A DNA stretch of 64,000 bases, from the NCBI GenBank assembly GCA_905208635.1, contig CAJLPX010000013.1, forward strand, positions 1 through 64,000, in the 5' to 3' direction. Position numbers and translations under genes: made by a program. The stretch's first letter is position 1. The number at the start of each line of letters is the position of its first letter. The notes beneath the pieces were generated by a model, which saw only the letters and a list, made by a program, of their open reading frames with translations, ran no database searches and was not told the origin of the DNA. Of the stretch, positions 55,218-64,000 are shown piece by piece. This DNA comes from an uncultured Collinsella sp. Lineage in GTDB: Bacteria; Actinomycetota; Coriobacteriia; Coriobacteriales; Coriobacteriaceae.

Positions 55218-56462
55218 TTACTCGTGATCTTGGTAAATCTCACGCGGAGCAAGCTCAGAATGTTTGCGCTTTAAGGTCTTAGGGGCCTTATACGTGTTGC
55301 TCTCGAAGTCGATGTACTCGGTCTGCTTGAGCAGGCGCTCGATCATCTCCTCGTGATCGAACAACTCCCAGGCCTCATGCACGGCATCGAGTTTAGCGTG
55401 CGTCTCGGGACGGCGCGGCATAAATAGCGTGCAGCAGTCGGGAGCGGCCTCAGTCGAGATATCGAACGTACCGATCTCCTCAGCGCGCGCGATGATCTCC
55501 TGCTTGTCCGAACCGATGAGAGGGCGGAACACGGGGATCTTCACGGCCTCGTTGACAGCCATGATGTTCTCAAGCGTTTGAGAGGCAACCTGCCCAAGCG
55601 ATTCGCCCGTAACGATGGCCTTAGCGCCCTCGATATGCGCGATGCGCTCGGCAACCGAATACATAATGCGACGATACATGATCACGCGAAGGTTGCTGGG
55701 ACAGGTGACCGAAATCTCACGCTGGCAGTCGCCAAACGGCACCACGTACAGGCGGCCGATCTGGACACCCGGCTCAAGCGCACGGATGATATCCTGCACC
55801 AAATACTCGCTCGTATCGGGCGTCTGCGGACGACCAGAGAAATGTACCGGCACGCACACCGCGCCGCGACGCGCGAGCATCCAGGTCGCCACCGGAGAAT
55901 CGATACCTGACGACAGCAGCGTCACGACCTTGCCGGCAGAACCCACCGGCAGACCGCCCACGCCGCGCTCGGAGCGCGCGTACACATAAACGCTACCCTG
56001 GACCACCAGTACGTGCACCATCGCATCGGGGTCGTGCATTTGAACCTTTTTATCGGGGAAGGCCTCACACAACGCCTCGCCCACCTGACGATTGATGTCA
56101 ATCGAGGTGAGCTCATAGTCGGTATTGGAGCGCTTAGCGTGCACCTTAAACGAATCGAAGGAACCAAACTCGCGCAGCGCCTTGACGGCGGCGGCGCAGT
56201 ACTCCTGCGGGTCGCGGTTGGTGTGATACGCCAAAGACACACGAGCAACGCCGGGAACGGTGCGAATGACACGCGCCGCCTCATCGGCCTGATGCTCGTT
56301 AAAGGTCACGAGGATATAACCGGAAATTCGAGACACGGCATTCACGGAAAAGGCGGCCAAGGCCGCCTTGATGTTATCCATGAGGATATGCTCAAAATGT
56401 GCGCGGTTCTTGCCCTTCAGTCCAACCTCGTGATAGTGGACCAGGCAGACGCGAGCCGCCAT
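55218..56462 (-). CDS. thiI: tRNA 4-thiouridine sulfurtransferase
   Basis: 414 residues. N-terminal ferredoxin-like and THUMP domains (HEVGLKGKNRAHFEH at the start), PP-loop LLSSGIDSPVATW near 183-195, and the AANH-type C-terminal region with a Cys in PDCCTLFMP. It makes s4U8 in tRNA and may supply sulfur for thiamine. The rhodanese domain of the Escherichia coli enzyme is missing, as in most Gram-positives. Its ATG directly follows the rpoZ stop. Confidence 0.95.
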   Translation of the reverse strand: MAARVCLVHYHEVGLKGKNRAHFEHILMDNIKAALAAFSVNAVSRISGYILVTFNEHQADEAARVIRTVPGVARVSLAYHTNRDPQEYCAAAVKALREFGSFDSFKVHAKRSNTDYELTSIDINRQVGEALCEAFPDKKVQMHDPDAMVHVLVVQGSVYVYARSERGVGGLPVGSAGKVVTLLSSGIDSPVATWMLARRGAVCVPVHFSGRPQTPDTSEYLVQDIIRALEPGVQIGRLYVVPFGDCQREISVTCPSNLRVIMYRRIMYSVAERIAHIEGAKAIVTGESLGQVASQTLENIMAVNEAVKIPVFRPLIGSDKQEIIARAEEIGTFDISTEAAPDCCTLFMPRRPETHAKLDAVHEAWELFDHEEMIERLLKQTEYIDFESNTYKAPKTLKRKHSELAPREIYQDHE

Positions 56463-56744
56463 TTAGGCTTCAGCAACCTTGTGGCCGAGCGCCTTCTCGT
56501 AACGGGCCTCGTCGTAAGAGATGTCGCCGTCGACAATCTCGTCCATAGCCATCGAGATGGTATCTGCACCGGAAAGCCCGATGGTGATGTCATCGACATC
56601 CTGGACGGCAAGCACGCGGTTGTGCTGACCACGCAGCATGCTATTGATGTCGCAGGCGCGCTTGGAGGCAAGCGAAGCGAGCAGGAAGCGGTTGTGATCG
56701 GTCTTCTCCAGAAGATCGTCAATGCAAGGCTTTACAACGGACAC
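56463..56744 (-). CDS. rpoZ: RNA polymerase omega subunit
   Basis: 93 residues. KPCIDDLLEKTDHNRFLLASLASKRACDINSM resembles the conserved omega start (normally ending AAKRARQI), and a C-terminal acidic and basic tail follows. Omega helps assemble RNA polymerase. GTG start. It lies between gmk and thiI; gmk-rpoZ is a conserved pair. Confidence 0.88.
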   Translation of the reverse strand: MSVVKPCIDDLLEKTDHNRFLLASLASKRACDINSMLRGQHNRVLAVQDVDDITIGLSGADTISMAMDEIVDGDISYDEARYEKALGHKVAEA

Positions 56745-56749
56745 GGACC

Positions 56750-57319
56750 TCAGATCCTTTCATGCATATCGAGAACGCGAACGAGCTCATCGGTCGCGCG
56801 GTCGAGATCGTCATTAACCACGACGTCGTCGTAGCGGTCGGCAAGGGCAAGCTCATCGGCGGCGTTTGCCATACGCAGCTCAATCGTCTCGGGCGTCTCG
56901 GTACCGCGACCGACTAGACGCTCGCGGAGTACCTCAAGCGAAGGCGGCTTGATAAAGATCAGCACGGCCTCGGGGAAACGCTCCTTCACCTGCAGGGCGC
57001 CCTGGACATCGATCTCCAAAATCAGAGATGCGCCAGAGGCGAGCTTGGATGTGACCTCGCTCACCAACGTGCCGTAGCAGTTACCGTGGACCTCGGCCCA
57101 CTCAACAAACTCACCGTTTGCCACGCGGCGGTCGAACTCCTCGCGCGTCAGAAAAAAGTAGTTGACGCCGTCGACCTCACCTTTGCGTGGTGCTCGCGTG
57201 GTAGCCGAAACCGTCAGGCCCAGGTTCGAGCGGCGCTCGCGCACACGAGTGACGAGCGTACCCTTGCCTGCACCTGACGGTCCAGAAATCACAAAGAGCT
57301 TGGAATCCTGAGCGCTCAC
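56750..57319 (-). CDS. gmk: Guanylate kinase
   Basis: 189 residues. P-loop SGPSGAGKGTL (12-22), then SATTRAPRKGEVDGVNYFFL, the GMP-binding segment, and EIDVQGALQVKE. It phosphorylates GMP to GDP. The start is GTG, directly after the mihF stop TAA. Confidence 0.96.
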   Translation of the reverse strand: MSAQDSKLFVISGPSGAGKGTLVTRVRERRSNLGLTVSATTRAPRKGEVDGVNYFFLTREEFDRRVANGEFVEWAEVHGNCYGTLVSEVTSKLASGASLILEIDVQGALQVKERFPEAVLIFIKPPSLEVLRERLVGRGTETPETIELRMANAADELALADRYDDVVVNDDLDRATDELVRVLDMHERI

Positions 57320-57628
57320 TTATTTGGTCAGCTGCTCGAGGAGCTGCTCGCGCTGACGGACGCCGAGGCCCTGGACGCGACGGGTAGCGGAGATACCGAG
57401 CTCCTCCATGATCTTGGCGGCCTTGGCCTTGCCATAACCAGGGAGAGACTCGATGAGGGTGGAAACCTTCATGCGGGAAGCGATGGGGTCATCGGAGTTG
57501 AGCACGGACTCGAGGGACTTCTCGCCCTTCTTGATCTGCTCGCGAAGCTCAGCGCGGGCGTGACGTGCGGCAGCAGCCTTCTCAAGAGCCTGCTTGCGCT
57601 GCTCGTCGGTAAGCTGAGGGAGTGCCAT
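57320..57628 (-). CDS. mihF: Actinobacterial integration host factor
   Basis: 102 residues from the ATG at 57628 (GGAGG 5 nt upstream). The helix-two-turn-helix region IESLPGYGKAKAAKIMEELGISATRRVQGLGVRQREQLL is the hallmark of mIHF, an actinobacterial nucleoid protein unrelated to the proteobacterial IHF. In Mycobacterium and Streptomyces it also precedes gmk and rpoZ. It bends and compacts DNA. A strong leader hairpin lies between promoter and start. Confidence 0.95.
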   Translation of the reverse strand: MALPQLTDEQRKQALEKAAAARHARAELREQIKKGEKSLESVLNSDDPIASRMKVSTLIESLPGYGKAKAAKIMEELGISATRRVQGLGVRQREQLLEQLTK

Positions 57629-57669
57629 TCGTACCTCCAAATAGTTGGGTTATATCTGATTCAATAATT

Positions 57670-57701
57670 GGCATTTTAGCACGTAGAACGTACAAAATGC
57701 C
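57670..57701 (-). other. Hairpin in the mihF leader
   Basis: On the minus strand GGCATTTT pairs with AAAATGCC (8 bp) and, after one bulged base, GTACGT with ACGTGC (6 bp including one G-T), closing a TCT loop. It lies just downstream of the proposed promoter and 42 nt before the start codon. It may be an RNA regulatory structure or a protein operator. The T-tract expected of a terminator is missing. Confidence 0.5.
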
Positions 57702-57716
57702 TAATCGCGGCTCCAT

Positions 57717-57745
57717 AGGTTAGACGATACCCGCAAAAAGTGCAA
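57717..57745 (-). promoter_or_regulatory. Candidate promoter of mihF-gmk-rpoZ-thiI
   Basis: On the minus strand TTGCAC (57740-57745) and TAACCT (57717-57722) are separated by 17 nt. The -10 is weak, the -35 fair. Confidence 0.45.
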
Positions 57746-57764
57746 TATACTGCGCCCAAAGTTA

Positions 57765-57822
57765 AGCCCCTGACCCGCGATTCCACACAAAGGATGGGAA
57801 AGTTTACGCAGGCACAGGGGCT
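57765..57822 (-). terminator. Long-loop hairpin after pyrF
   Basis: AGCCCCTG (57765-57772) and CAGGGGCT (57815-57822) are fully complementary across a 42-nt loop. On the minus strand it follows the pyrF stop. The T-rich tail is poor, so it may be a weak terminator or an unrelated structure. Confidence 0.4.
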
Positions 57823-57867
57823 ATTTTGTGCTAATGAGACCCAAAAGTGGTGACTTAGGGGAATCTT

Positions 57868-58584
57868 TTACGCAACGTTTTCGACCAGCTCGGCGACGAT
57901 GGCGTCAAAGGCGGCAACCGGATCGTCGGCACCGGTGATGGGACGGCCCACCACAATGTGGCTTGCGCCACGCTCGATAGCCTGGGAAGGCGTCGCCACG
58001 CGGGACTGGTCACCAAGGGCGGCACCCACCGGACGCACACCCGGAGTCACGATCAGGGCATCAGGACCCAGCAGCTCACGCATGTCGTGAGCCTCCATCG
58101 GTGAGCACACGATGCCATCGATGCCAGTGGCTTGAGCAAGCTTTGCCAAGCGGGCGGCCTCCTCGGCCACGGGAGACTCGACGCCGATCTCGCTCAAGGC
58201 ATCCTGATTCATGCTCGTGAGCACGGTGATGGCGACGAGCTTGGCGCGGTCCTCACGCGCCTCCTCGGCACCCTCGCGGCAGGCAGCGAGCATAGCACCC
58301 GAGCCCAGGCCGTGGACCGAAAGCAGGTCGGCACCGGCAAGCGAGGCCGAGCGGGCAGCGCCGCGCACCTGATGCGGAATGTCATGGAACTTAAGGTCGA
58401 GGAAGACCTTAAAGCCAAGGTCCTTAAAGGTCTTGACGATCTGGGGACCCTCAGCGTAATAGAGCGTCATGCCGACCTTGAGCCAGGCGGCATGGCCCGA
58501 AAGCTCGTGGGCGAGCTCGAGCGCGCGCTCACGGTCGCAGTCGAGGGCGACGATAACACGGTCGCGGGCATCATTCTCTAGCAT
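57868..58584 (-). CDS. pyrF: Orotidine 5'-phosphate decarboxylase
   Basis: 238 residues. VALDCDRERALELAHEL (Asp near 14) and the catalytic FLDLKFHDIPHQV (about 60-72) match the group 1 enzyme, and VTPGVRP binds phosphate. It makes UMP from OMP. The start overlaps the pyrD stop by 7 nt. It is the last gene of the pyr operon here; pyrE and carAB are not in the window. Confidence 0.95.
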   Translation of the reverse strand: MLENDARDRVIVALDCDRERALELAHELSGHAAWLKVGMTLYYAEGPQIVKTFKDLGFKVFLDLKFHDIPHQVRGAARSASLAGADLLSVHGLGSGAMLAACREGAEEAREDRAKLVAITVLTSMNQDALSEIGVESPVAEEAARLAKLAQATGIDGIVCSPMEAHDMRELLGPDALIVTPGVRPVGAALGDQSRVATPSQAIERGASHIVVGRPITGADDPVAAFDAIVAELVENVA

Positions 58585-59501
58585 TCGAAAGCACCCACCA
58601 GCTCGTTGATGTCCTTTACGCCCTGGGACTCGGCCCAGGCCTCGAGCTCATGCGCGATCTTAAGCGAAGCGCACGGATCGACGAAGTTGGCCATGCCGAC
58701 CGACACGCAGGTGGCGCCGGCCAGGATAAACTCAGCCGCATCCTCGCCAGTCATGACACCGCCGACACCGTTGATGGGGATATCGACGGCCTGGGCAACC
58801 TCCCAGACCATGCGCACGGCGATGTGGTGGCACAGCGGGCCCGAAAGGCCGCCCTTGGGCTTGGCCACGCGGGACTTGCGGGTATGGACGTCGATGGCCA
58901 TGCCCTGGATGGAGTTGATGACCGAAAGGCCGTCGGCGCCGGCAGCCTCGAGGGCCTTGGCGATCTCGGCGACGTTGACCGGCGCCATCTTCACGAACAG
59001 CGGCTTATCGGTCACCTTGCGGCAAGCAGCCATAACGGAAGAGGCGCCCTCGGGCGTGGAGCCCATGGCGGCACCGCCGGCGGCGATATTAGGGCAGCTC
59101 ACGTTGATCTCGTAGCCGGCAGCCCAGGGGCACAGCTCGACATACATCTCGAGTGCGCGGACAAACTCGTCAACGGAGTGCCCGGCAACCTGGCAAATGA
59201 CCTGGCAACCGTCCTTGGACAGCTGCTCGAGCCACGGGCCGGACTCACGGGCAAAGGCGGCGACACCGGGGTTCTGCAGTCCCACGGAGTTGATCATACC
59301 GCCAGGAATCTCGGCCATGCGAGGCGCAGGGTTGCCCGGCCAGGGCTCGGCGGCACAGCCCTTGGTGGTAATGGCGCCCAGCTGGGAAACATCGAAGAAA
59401 TTCTGGAACTGCCAACCGTAGCCGAAGGTACCGGCTGCGGTGTTGATGGGGTTCTGCATCTTGACGCCGCCGAAATCGACGGCCATGTTCACGGTACCCA
59501 C
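58578..59501 (-). CDS. pyrD: Dihydroorotate dehydrogenase B, catalytic subunit
   Basis: 307 residues, start taken as the GTG at 59501 overlapping the pyrK stop (TAGTG); GTG at 59492 or ATG at 59486 are alternatives. FMN TIM barrel with NPINTAAGTFGYG, the active-site Cys in INVSCPNI and GVGGVMTGEDA. The type 1B enzyme passes electrons to NAD through PyrK, which is encoded directly upstream. Confidence 0.94.
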   Translation of the reverse strand: MGTVNMAVDFGGVKMQNPINTAAGTFGYGWQFQNFFDVSQLGAITTKGCAAEPWPGNPAPRMAEIPGGMINSVGLQNPGVAAFARESGPWLEQLSKDGCQVICQVAGHSVDEFVRALEMYVELCPWAAGYEINVSCPNIAAGGAAMGSTPEGASSVMAACRKVTDKPLFVKMAPVNVAEIAKALEAAGADGLSVINSIQGMAIDVHTRKSRVAKPKGGLSGPLCHHIAVRMVWEVAQAVDIPINGVGGVMTGEDAAEFILAGATCVSVGMANFVDPCASLKIAHELEAWAESQGVKDINELVGAFEC

Positions 59502-60292
59502 TAGAAGACCACCACCTTGGAAGCATCGAACACGGGGCCGCACATGCAGGCGCCCTTCATACCGTCGACCGTCTCGACATTGCAGGTGTTGCAGGCGCCA
59601 AAGCCGCAGCTCATCATGCGCTCGAGCGACACCTCGCAGTACGCACCGGCCTCAGCGGCAGCGGCGGCGACTTTCTTCATCATGACGGCGGGGCCGCAGC
59701 TGGCCACGTAGTCGTAGCCGCCCTCGCCAAGCAGTTCTGCGGCAGGATCGGTGCAAAAACCGTGCGTGCCGAGCGAACCGTCGTCGGTGCACACGTTAAC
59801 CGTGGCGCCCAGCGCGCGGAACTCATCGACACCCACGACTTTGGAAGCGGTGCCAAAGCCCAGGCACACGTCCACATCAACACCCTGCTCGGCAAGCATG
59901 CCGGCAAGACACAGCACAGGCGGAACGCCGATGCCACCGGCGACGAGCAGTGCCTTCCTGGTGCCCTCGGGTACCATCCAGCCACGGCCACCGGGGCCCA
60001 ACAGGTTAGAGGTGGAGCCAGGGCCCATCTGGGACAAACGGCGGGTATCGTCGCCCACGACGGCGTACCACAGCTCGACGGTGCCGGCCTCGGCGTCGGC
60101 GCGGTAGAAACTCAAGGGCACACGAAGCAGAGAAGACGCATCGCCGGGGACGGCGATGTTCACAAACTGACCGGGCTTGAGCGCACTTGCAAGCTTGGGG
60201 GCCGAGATAACGAGCGAGAAGATGCCGTCGGCGATCTCCCGGTTCGAGACGACCTCGAAGTCGTGCATGCGTGCAGTGGAAGGTGTGGGCAT
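59501..60292 (-). CDS. pyrK: Dihydroorotate dehydrogenase electron transfer subunit
   Basis: 263 residues. A ferredoxin-NAD reductase-like module: FAD region with LRVPLSFYRAD, NAD region with VAGGIGVPPVL, and the C-terminal 2Fe-2S site SCGFGACNTCNVE ... GACMCGPVF. It links PyrD to NAD. Starts 92 nt after the pyrC stop, the largest gap in the operon. Confidence 0.94.
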   Translation of the reverse strand: MPTPSTARMHDFEVVSNREIADGIFSLVISAPKLASALKPGQFVNIAVPGDASSLLRVPLSFYRADAEAGTVELWYAVVGDDTRRLSQMGPGSTSNLLGPGGRGWMVPEGTRKALLVAGGIGVPPVLCLAGMLAEQGVDVDVCLGFGTASKVVGVDEFRALGATVNVCTDDGSLGTHGFCTDPAAELLGEGGYDYVASCGPAVMMKKVAAAAAEAGAYCEVSLERMMSCGFGACNTCNVETVDGMKGACMCGPVFDASKVVVF

Positions 60293-60384
60293 AGACGCTC
60301 CAATCCCCCATGCGGTTGCATGGTTCAGGCGAACAGAAAGCGCGGCACCGCAAGGGCGCCGCGCACAAAAGCGATAAGGCTATG

Positions 60385-61657
60385 CTAGCAGATGCAGCCG
60401 TCGGCGAGCGTCTGCTTGCCGCCGACAAACACATCGGTGGCACGACCGGTGAGCGTGCGGCCGGCAAAACCGGAATTCTCGGCACGCGACTCGTAGCCGT
60501 CCTCGCCGACCGTCCAGGTGGCAGACGCGTCGAAGACAGTCAGGTCGGCAACGGAGCCCGCCTTGACCTGAACCTGGTCGAGGCCCAGGATCTCACGAGG
60601 CTTGATGGCCATGAGCTCGACCATGCGACCCATGCTCATCTTGCCCGTGTTGACCAGCTCGGTGAGCACGAGCGACAGCGAAGTCTCGAGGCCGATCATG
60701 CCGAAGGGCGCCAGCTCGAACTCGCGGGCCTTCTCCCACGGAGTATGGGGAGCGTGATCGGTGACGATAGCGTCGACGGTACCGTCGATGACGCCCTGAC
60801 GGATAGCCTCGGCGTCCTCGTCGGTACGCAGCGGCGGGTTGACCTTGAGCGAGGTGTTGTAGGTCTCGTCCAGGTCGTTCTCGGTCAGGAACATGTGGTG
60901 CGGCGTGGCCTCGCAGGTGACCTGCACGCCAGCTGCCTTACCGGCACGCACGAGCTCCAGGCCATGGGCGGTGGAGATGTGCTGGATGTGCAGCTTGGCA
61001 CCGGTCAGCTTGGCGATCTCGATGTCGCGGGCGATCTGGAGCTCCTCGCCGGCGGCCGGCCAACCCTCGAGGGCCAGACGGGTCGAGACCTTGCCCTCGT
61101 TGATCTGGCCGTGGCCGACCAGATCCTCGTCCTGGCAGTGGCTCATAAAGACCTTGCCGAACATCTTGCCGTAGTCCATGCAGCGACGGAGCATGCCCGC
61201 GCCCTGCACGCCGCGACCATCGTCGGTGAAGGCGACGGCGCCGTGGGCGACCATATCGCCCATCTCGGACATGGCCTCGCCCTTAAGACCGCGGGTCATG
61301 GCGCCCGACGGATAGACGCGGCAGTGGCCGACCTCGGCAGCGCGGGACTTGACGAACTCCACGACGGTGCCGTTATCGGTGACGGGATCGGTGTTGGGCA
61401 TGGAGCACACACCGGTAAAGCCGCCCTTGGCAGCTGCGCGAGTGCCGCTCTCGATGTCCTCTTTGACCTCGTAGCCAGGCTCGCGCAGATGCACGTGCAT
61501 ATCCACCAGGCCGGGGACGAGATACTTGCCGGAAAGGTCGCGGACCTCGGCTCCCTCGGCGGCGAGGTTCTCGCCGACCTCGGCGATCTTGTCACCGTCG
61601 ATCAGGACGTCGACGACACCGTCAAGCTCGACGGACGGATCGACGACGTGGGCATTC

Positions 61658-61674
<17 letters not shown>
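60385..61674 (-). CDS. pyrC: Dihydroorotase
   Basis: 429 residues from the ATG at 61674, overlapping the pyrB end by 17 nt. Class I dihydroorotase: VDMHVHLREPG zinc motif, PNTDPVTDN, and TDHAPH near the C-terminal third. It cyclises carbamoyl aspartate to dihydroorotate. The open frame extends upstream inside pyrB without similarity. Confidence 0.95.
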
Positions 61675-63203
<1,529 letters not shown>

Positions 63204-63230
63204 TCACATGTCTTGACTGCTGACACAGTC

Positions 63231-63327
63231 AAAAAAATAGATGCCCGACCGCTTAAAGCGGACCAGACACCCACAGGAAAGGCTGCTCTTTGACAGCTAT
63301 GTAATTCCATGTGGGTATCTCGTACCC
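63231..63327 (-). promoter_or_regulatory. Candidate pyr operon attenuator
   Basis: Read on the minus strand, in order: an early hairpin GGGTA/TACCC (63323-63327 with 63313-63317); an antiterminator formed by 63310-63320 with 63265-63275 (11 positions, one G-T); and a late stem around CCGC-TTTAA-GCGG (about 63251-63263) followed by seven T at 63231-63237. The antiterminator shares bases with both others, giving the three-state logic of PyrR attenuators. The canonical PyrR loop sequence was not recognised, and the late stem has mismatches. A possible -10, TACACT, lies at 63346-63351. Confidence 0.6.
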
Positions 63328-63351
63328 CTTTAATGGTCAAGGGATAGTGTA

Positions 63352-63579
63352 GCCAACCTCGAGCTTAATTGCGAGCATAAATACAGAGCAATCCGTAAAC
63401 GGAGCCCAATGCTCCATAAACCTATATATATTTGTGGGACGAGCTTGAAAACACACGCACGAGCTGGCATAATCCCCTCTGTTGCACGCAAATCGGATCT
63501 ACGTCCAGGGCCGTAGCGTGGGCACTATCGCCAAAAGAGGAATATCTCTGTGTAGATTGCGCACAGGGAGCAACTTCTG
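63352..63579. other. Divergent spacer between pyr operon and rpmB
   Basis: No gene seen. It should contain the rest of the pyr promoter on the minus strand and the upstream region of rpmB on the plus strand. An AT-rich stretch TATATATATTTG lies near 63424-63434. Confidence 0.4.
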
Positions 63580-63588
63580 TGCTATAGT
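63580..63588 (+). promoter_or_regulatory. Extended -10 promoter of rpmB
   Basis: TGCTATAGT, with the -10 TATAGT at 63583-63588, is preceded by the extended TGn motif. A TTGCGC at 63557-63562 is 20 nt away, too far for a normal -35. The same motif precedes rpsT. Confidence 0.65.
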
Positions 63589-63642
63589 TCAGGCTTGTTT
63601 GTTAACGCGACATGTTCGTTTGTCGCCCAAGGAGGGTCAGTT

Positions 63643-63831
63643 ATGTCCAAAGTTTGCGAAGTTTGCGGTAAGCACCCCGTTGCCGGTCGCTCCATCAGCC
63701 ACTCTCACCGCGTCACCAACCGTAAGTTCCGCCCCAACATCCAGCGCGTCTACGTCGTCGTCGATGGTCACCGTCGCAAGATGAACGTTTGCTCCACCTG
63801 CCTCAAGTCTGGCAAGGTTGCGCGCTCCTAA
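63643..63831 (+). CDS. rpmB: 50S ribosomal protein L28
   Basis: 62 residues from the ATG at 63643, with AAGGAGG 7 nt upstream. KVCEVCGKHPVAGRSISHSHRVTNRKFRPNIQRV is diagnostic. It keeps the zinc-ribbon cysteines (Cys5, Cys8, Cys50, Cys53), so it is the zinc-bound (C+) form; some actinobacteria also have zinc-free copies induced in zinc limitation. Single gene with its own promoter and terminator. Confidence 0.97.
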   Translation: MSKVCEVCGKHPVAGRSISHSHRVTNRKFRPNIQRVYVVVDGHRRKMNVCSTCLKSGKVARS

Positions 63832-63897
63832 ATAAGGTCTTACCAACAAGTACCTCGGACTCTCCGGGTCAAAGACCTCGCGTTCATATAGAACTAT

Positions 63898-63933
63898 AAG
63901 AAACCGCTTTCTTTTGAGAAGGCGGTTTCTTTT
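63898..63933 (+). terminator. Intrinsic terminator after rpmB
   Basis: AAGAAACCGC (63898-63907) pairs with GCGGTTTCTT (63922-63931), and five more pairs form inside the loop. TTTCT follows. Confidence 0.92.
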
Positions 63934-63973
63934 CTATCTATCCAGGAATGCAAAACCAGAGTGAAAATGAACT

Positions 63974-63993
63974 GCGTCCCAAATCTTGGACGC
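63974..63993. other. Hairpin at the window edge
   Basis: GCGTCC (63974-63979) and GGACGC (63988-63993) can pair. It may belong to a gene beyond the window; nothing else is visible in the last 60 bases. Confidence 0.35.
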
Positions 63994-64000
63994 CCTAAAT

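Overview
The window looks like a chromosomal segment of a Coriobacteriia actinobacterium, most probably Collinsella or a close relative. This rests on the GC content, on actinobacterial markers (an actinobacterial IHF, a FHA protein beside a MerR regulator, and the lexA / LysM protein / nrdR arrangement), and on my recognition of the protein families. No database search was possible. Most of it is conserved core genome, nearly all on the minus strand from 14.5 kb onwards. No rRNA, tRNA, CRISPR array, transposase or prophage gene was found.

Layout. 1-5.6 kb is accessory: a truncated ribbon-helix-helix antitoxin relic, then a very GC-rich five-to-six-gene operon encoding a lantibiotic-type self-protection ABC transporter (ATPase plus two permeases), a frameshifted YxeA-like protein and a two-component system, with no bacteriocin genes nearby. 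6-14 kb holds plus-strand genes: a phosphatidyltransferase, a GarA-like FHA protein, a FtsR-like MerR regulator, apt, a secreted NlpC/P60 hydrolase, a DegV protein and a glycolipid-type glycosyltransferase, with DUF1836 and trxB on the minus strand. 14.1-14.5 kb has no gene and carries three related palindromic elements. 14.5-17.4 kb holds dut, nrdR, a DivS/ChiZ-like LysM protein and divergent lexA, with three LexA boxes between the last two.

17.4-35.5 kb is an RNA modification, recombination and RNA decay block: hflX, miaA, miaB, spoVS-like, a GHKL ATPase, rny, recX, recA, cinA C-domain, pgsA, rimO, yajQ, a RodZ-like gene, ftsK and rnj. Its order resembles the Bacillus region around pgsA-cinA-recA-rny-spoVS-miaB. 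35.5-36.1 kb contains a second, unrelated family of large palindromic elements. 36.1-50.5 kb runs pnp, rpsO, recO, era, dgkA, ybeY, phoH, mtaB, dnaJ, a membrane-anchored dnaJ paralogue, hemW, dusB and lepA. 50.5-57.6 kb has rpsT, holA, comEC, comEA, thiI, rpoZ, gmk and mihF. 57.8-63.3 kb is the pyrRBCKDF pyrimidine operon with a candidate attenuator leader. The window ends with rpmB on the plus strand.

The most unusual content is intergenic. Two families of long palindromes each keep a conserved core while their hairpin arms differ between copies in a base-compensated way, so the structure appears to be what is conserved. Other points of interest are the LexA circuit (the recA promoter has its 17-nt spacer almost filled by a LexA box), the membrane-anchored DnaJ, a GHKL ATPase sitting between rny and spoVS, and two single-base frameshift lesions.
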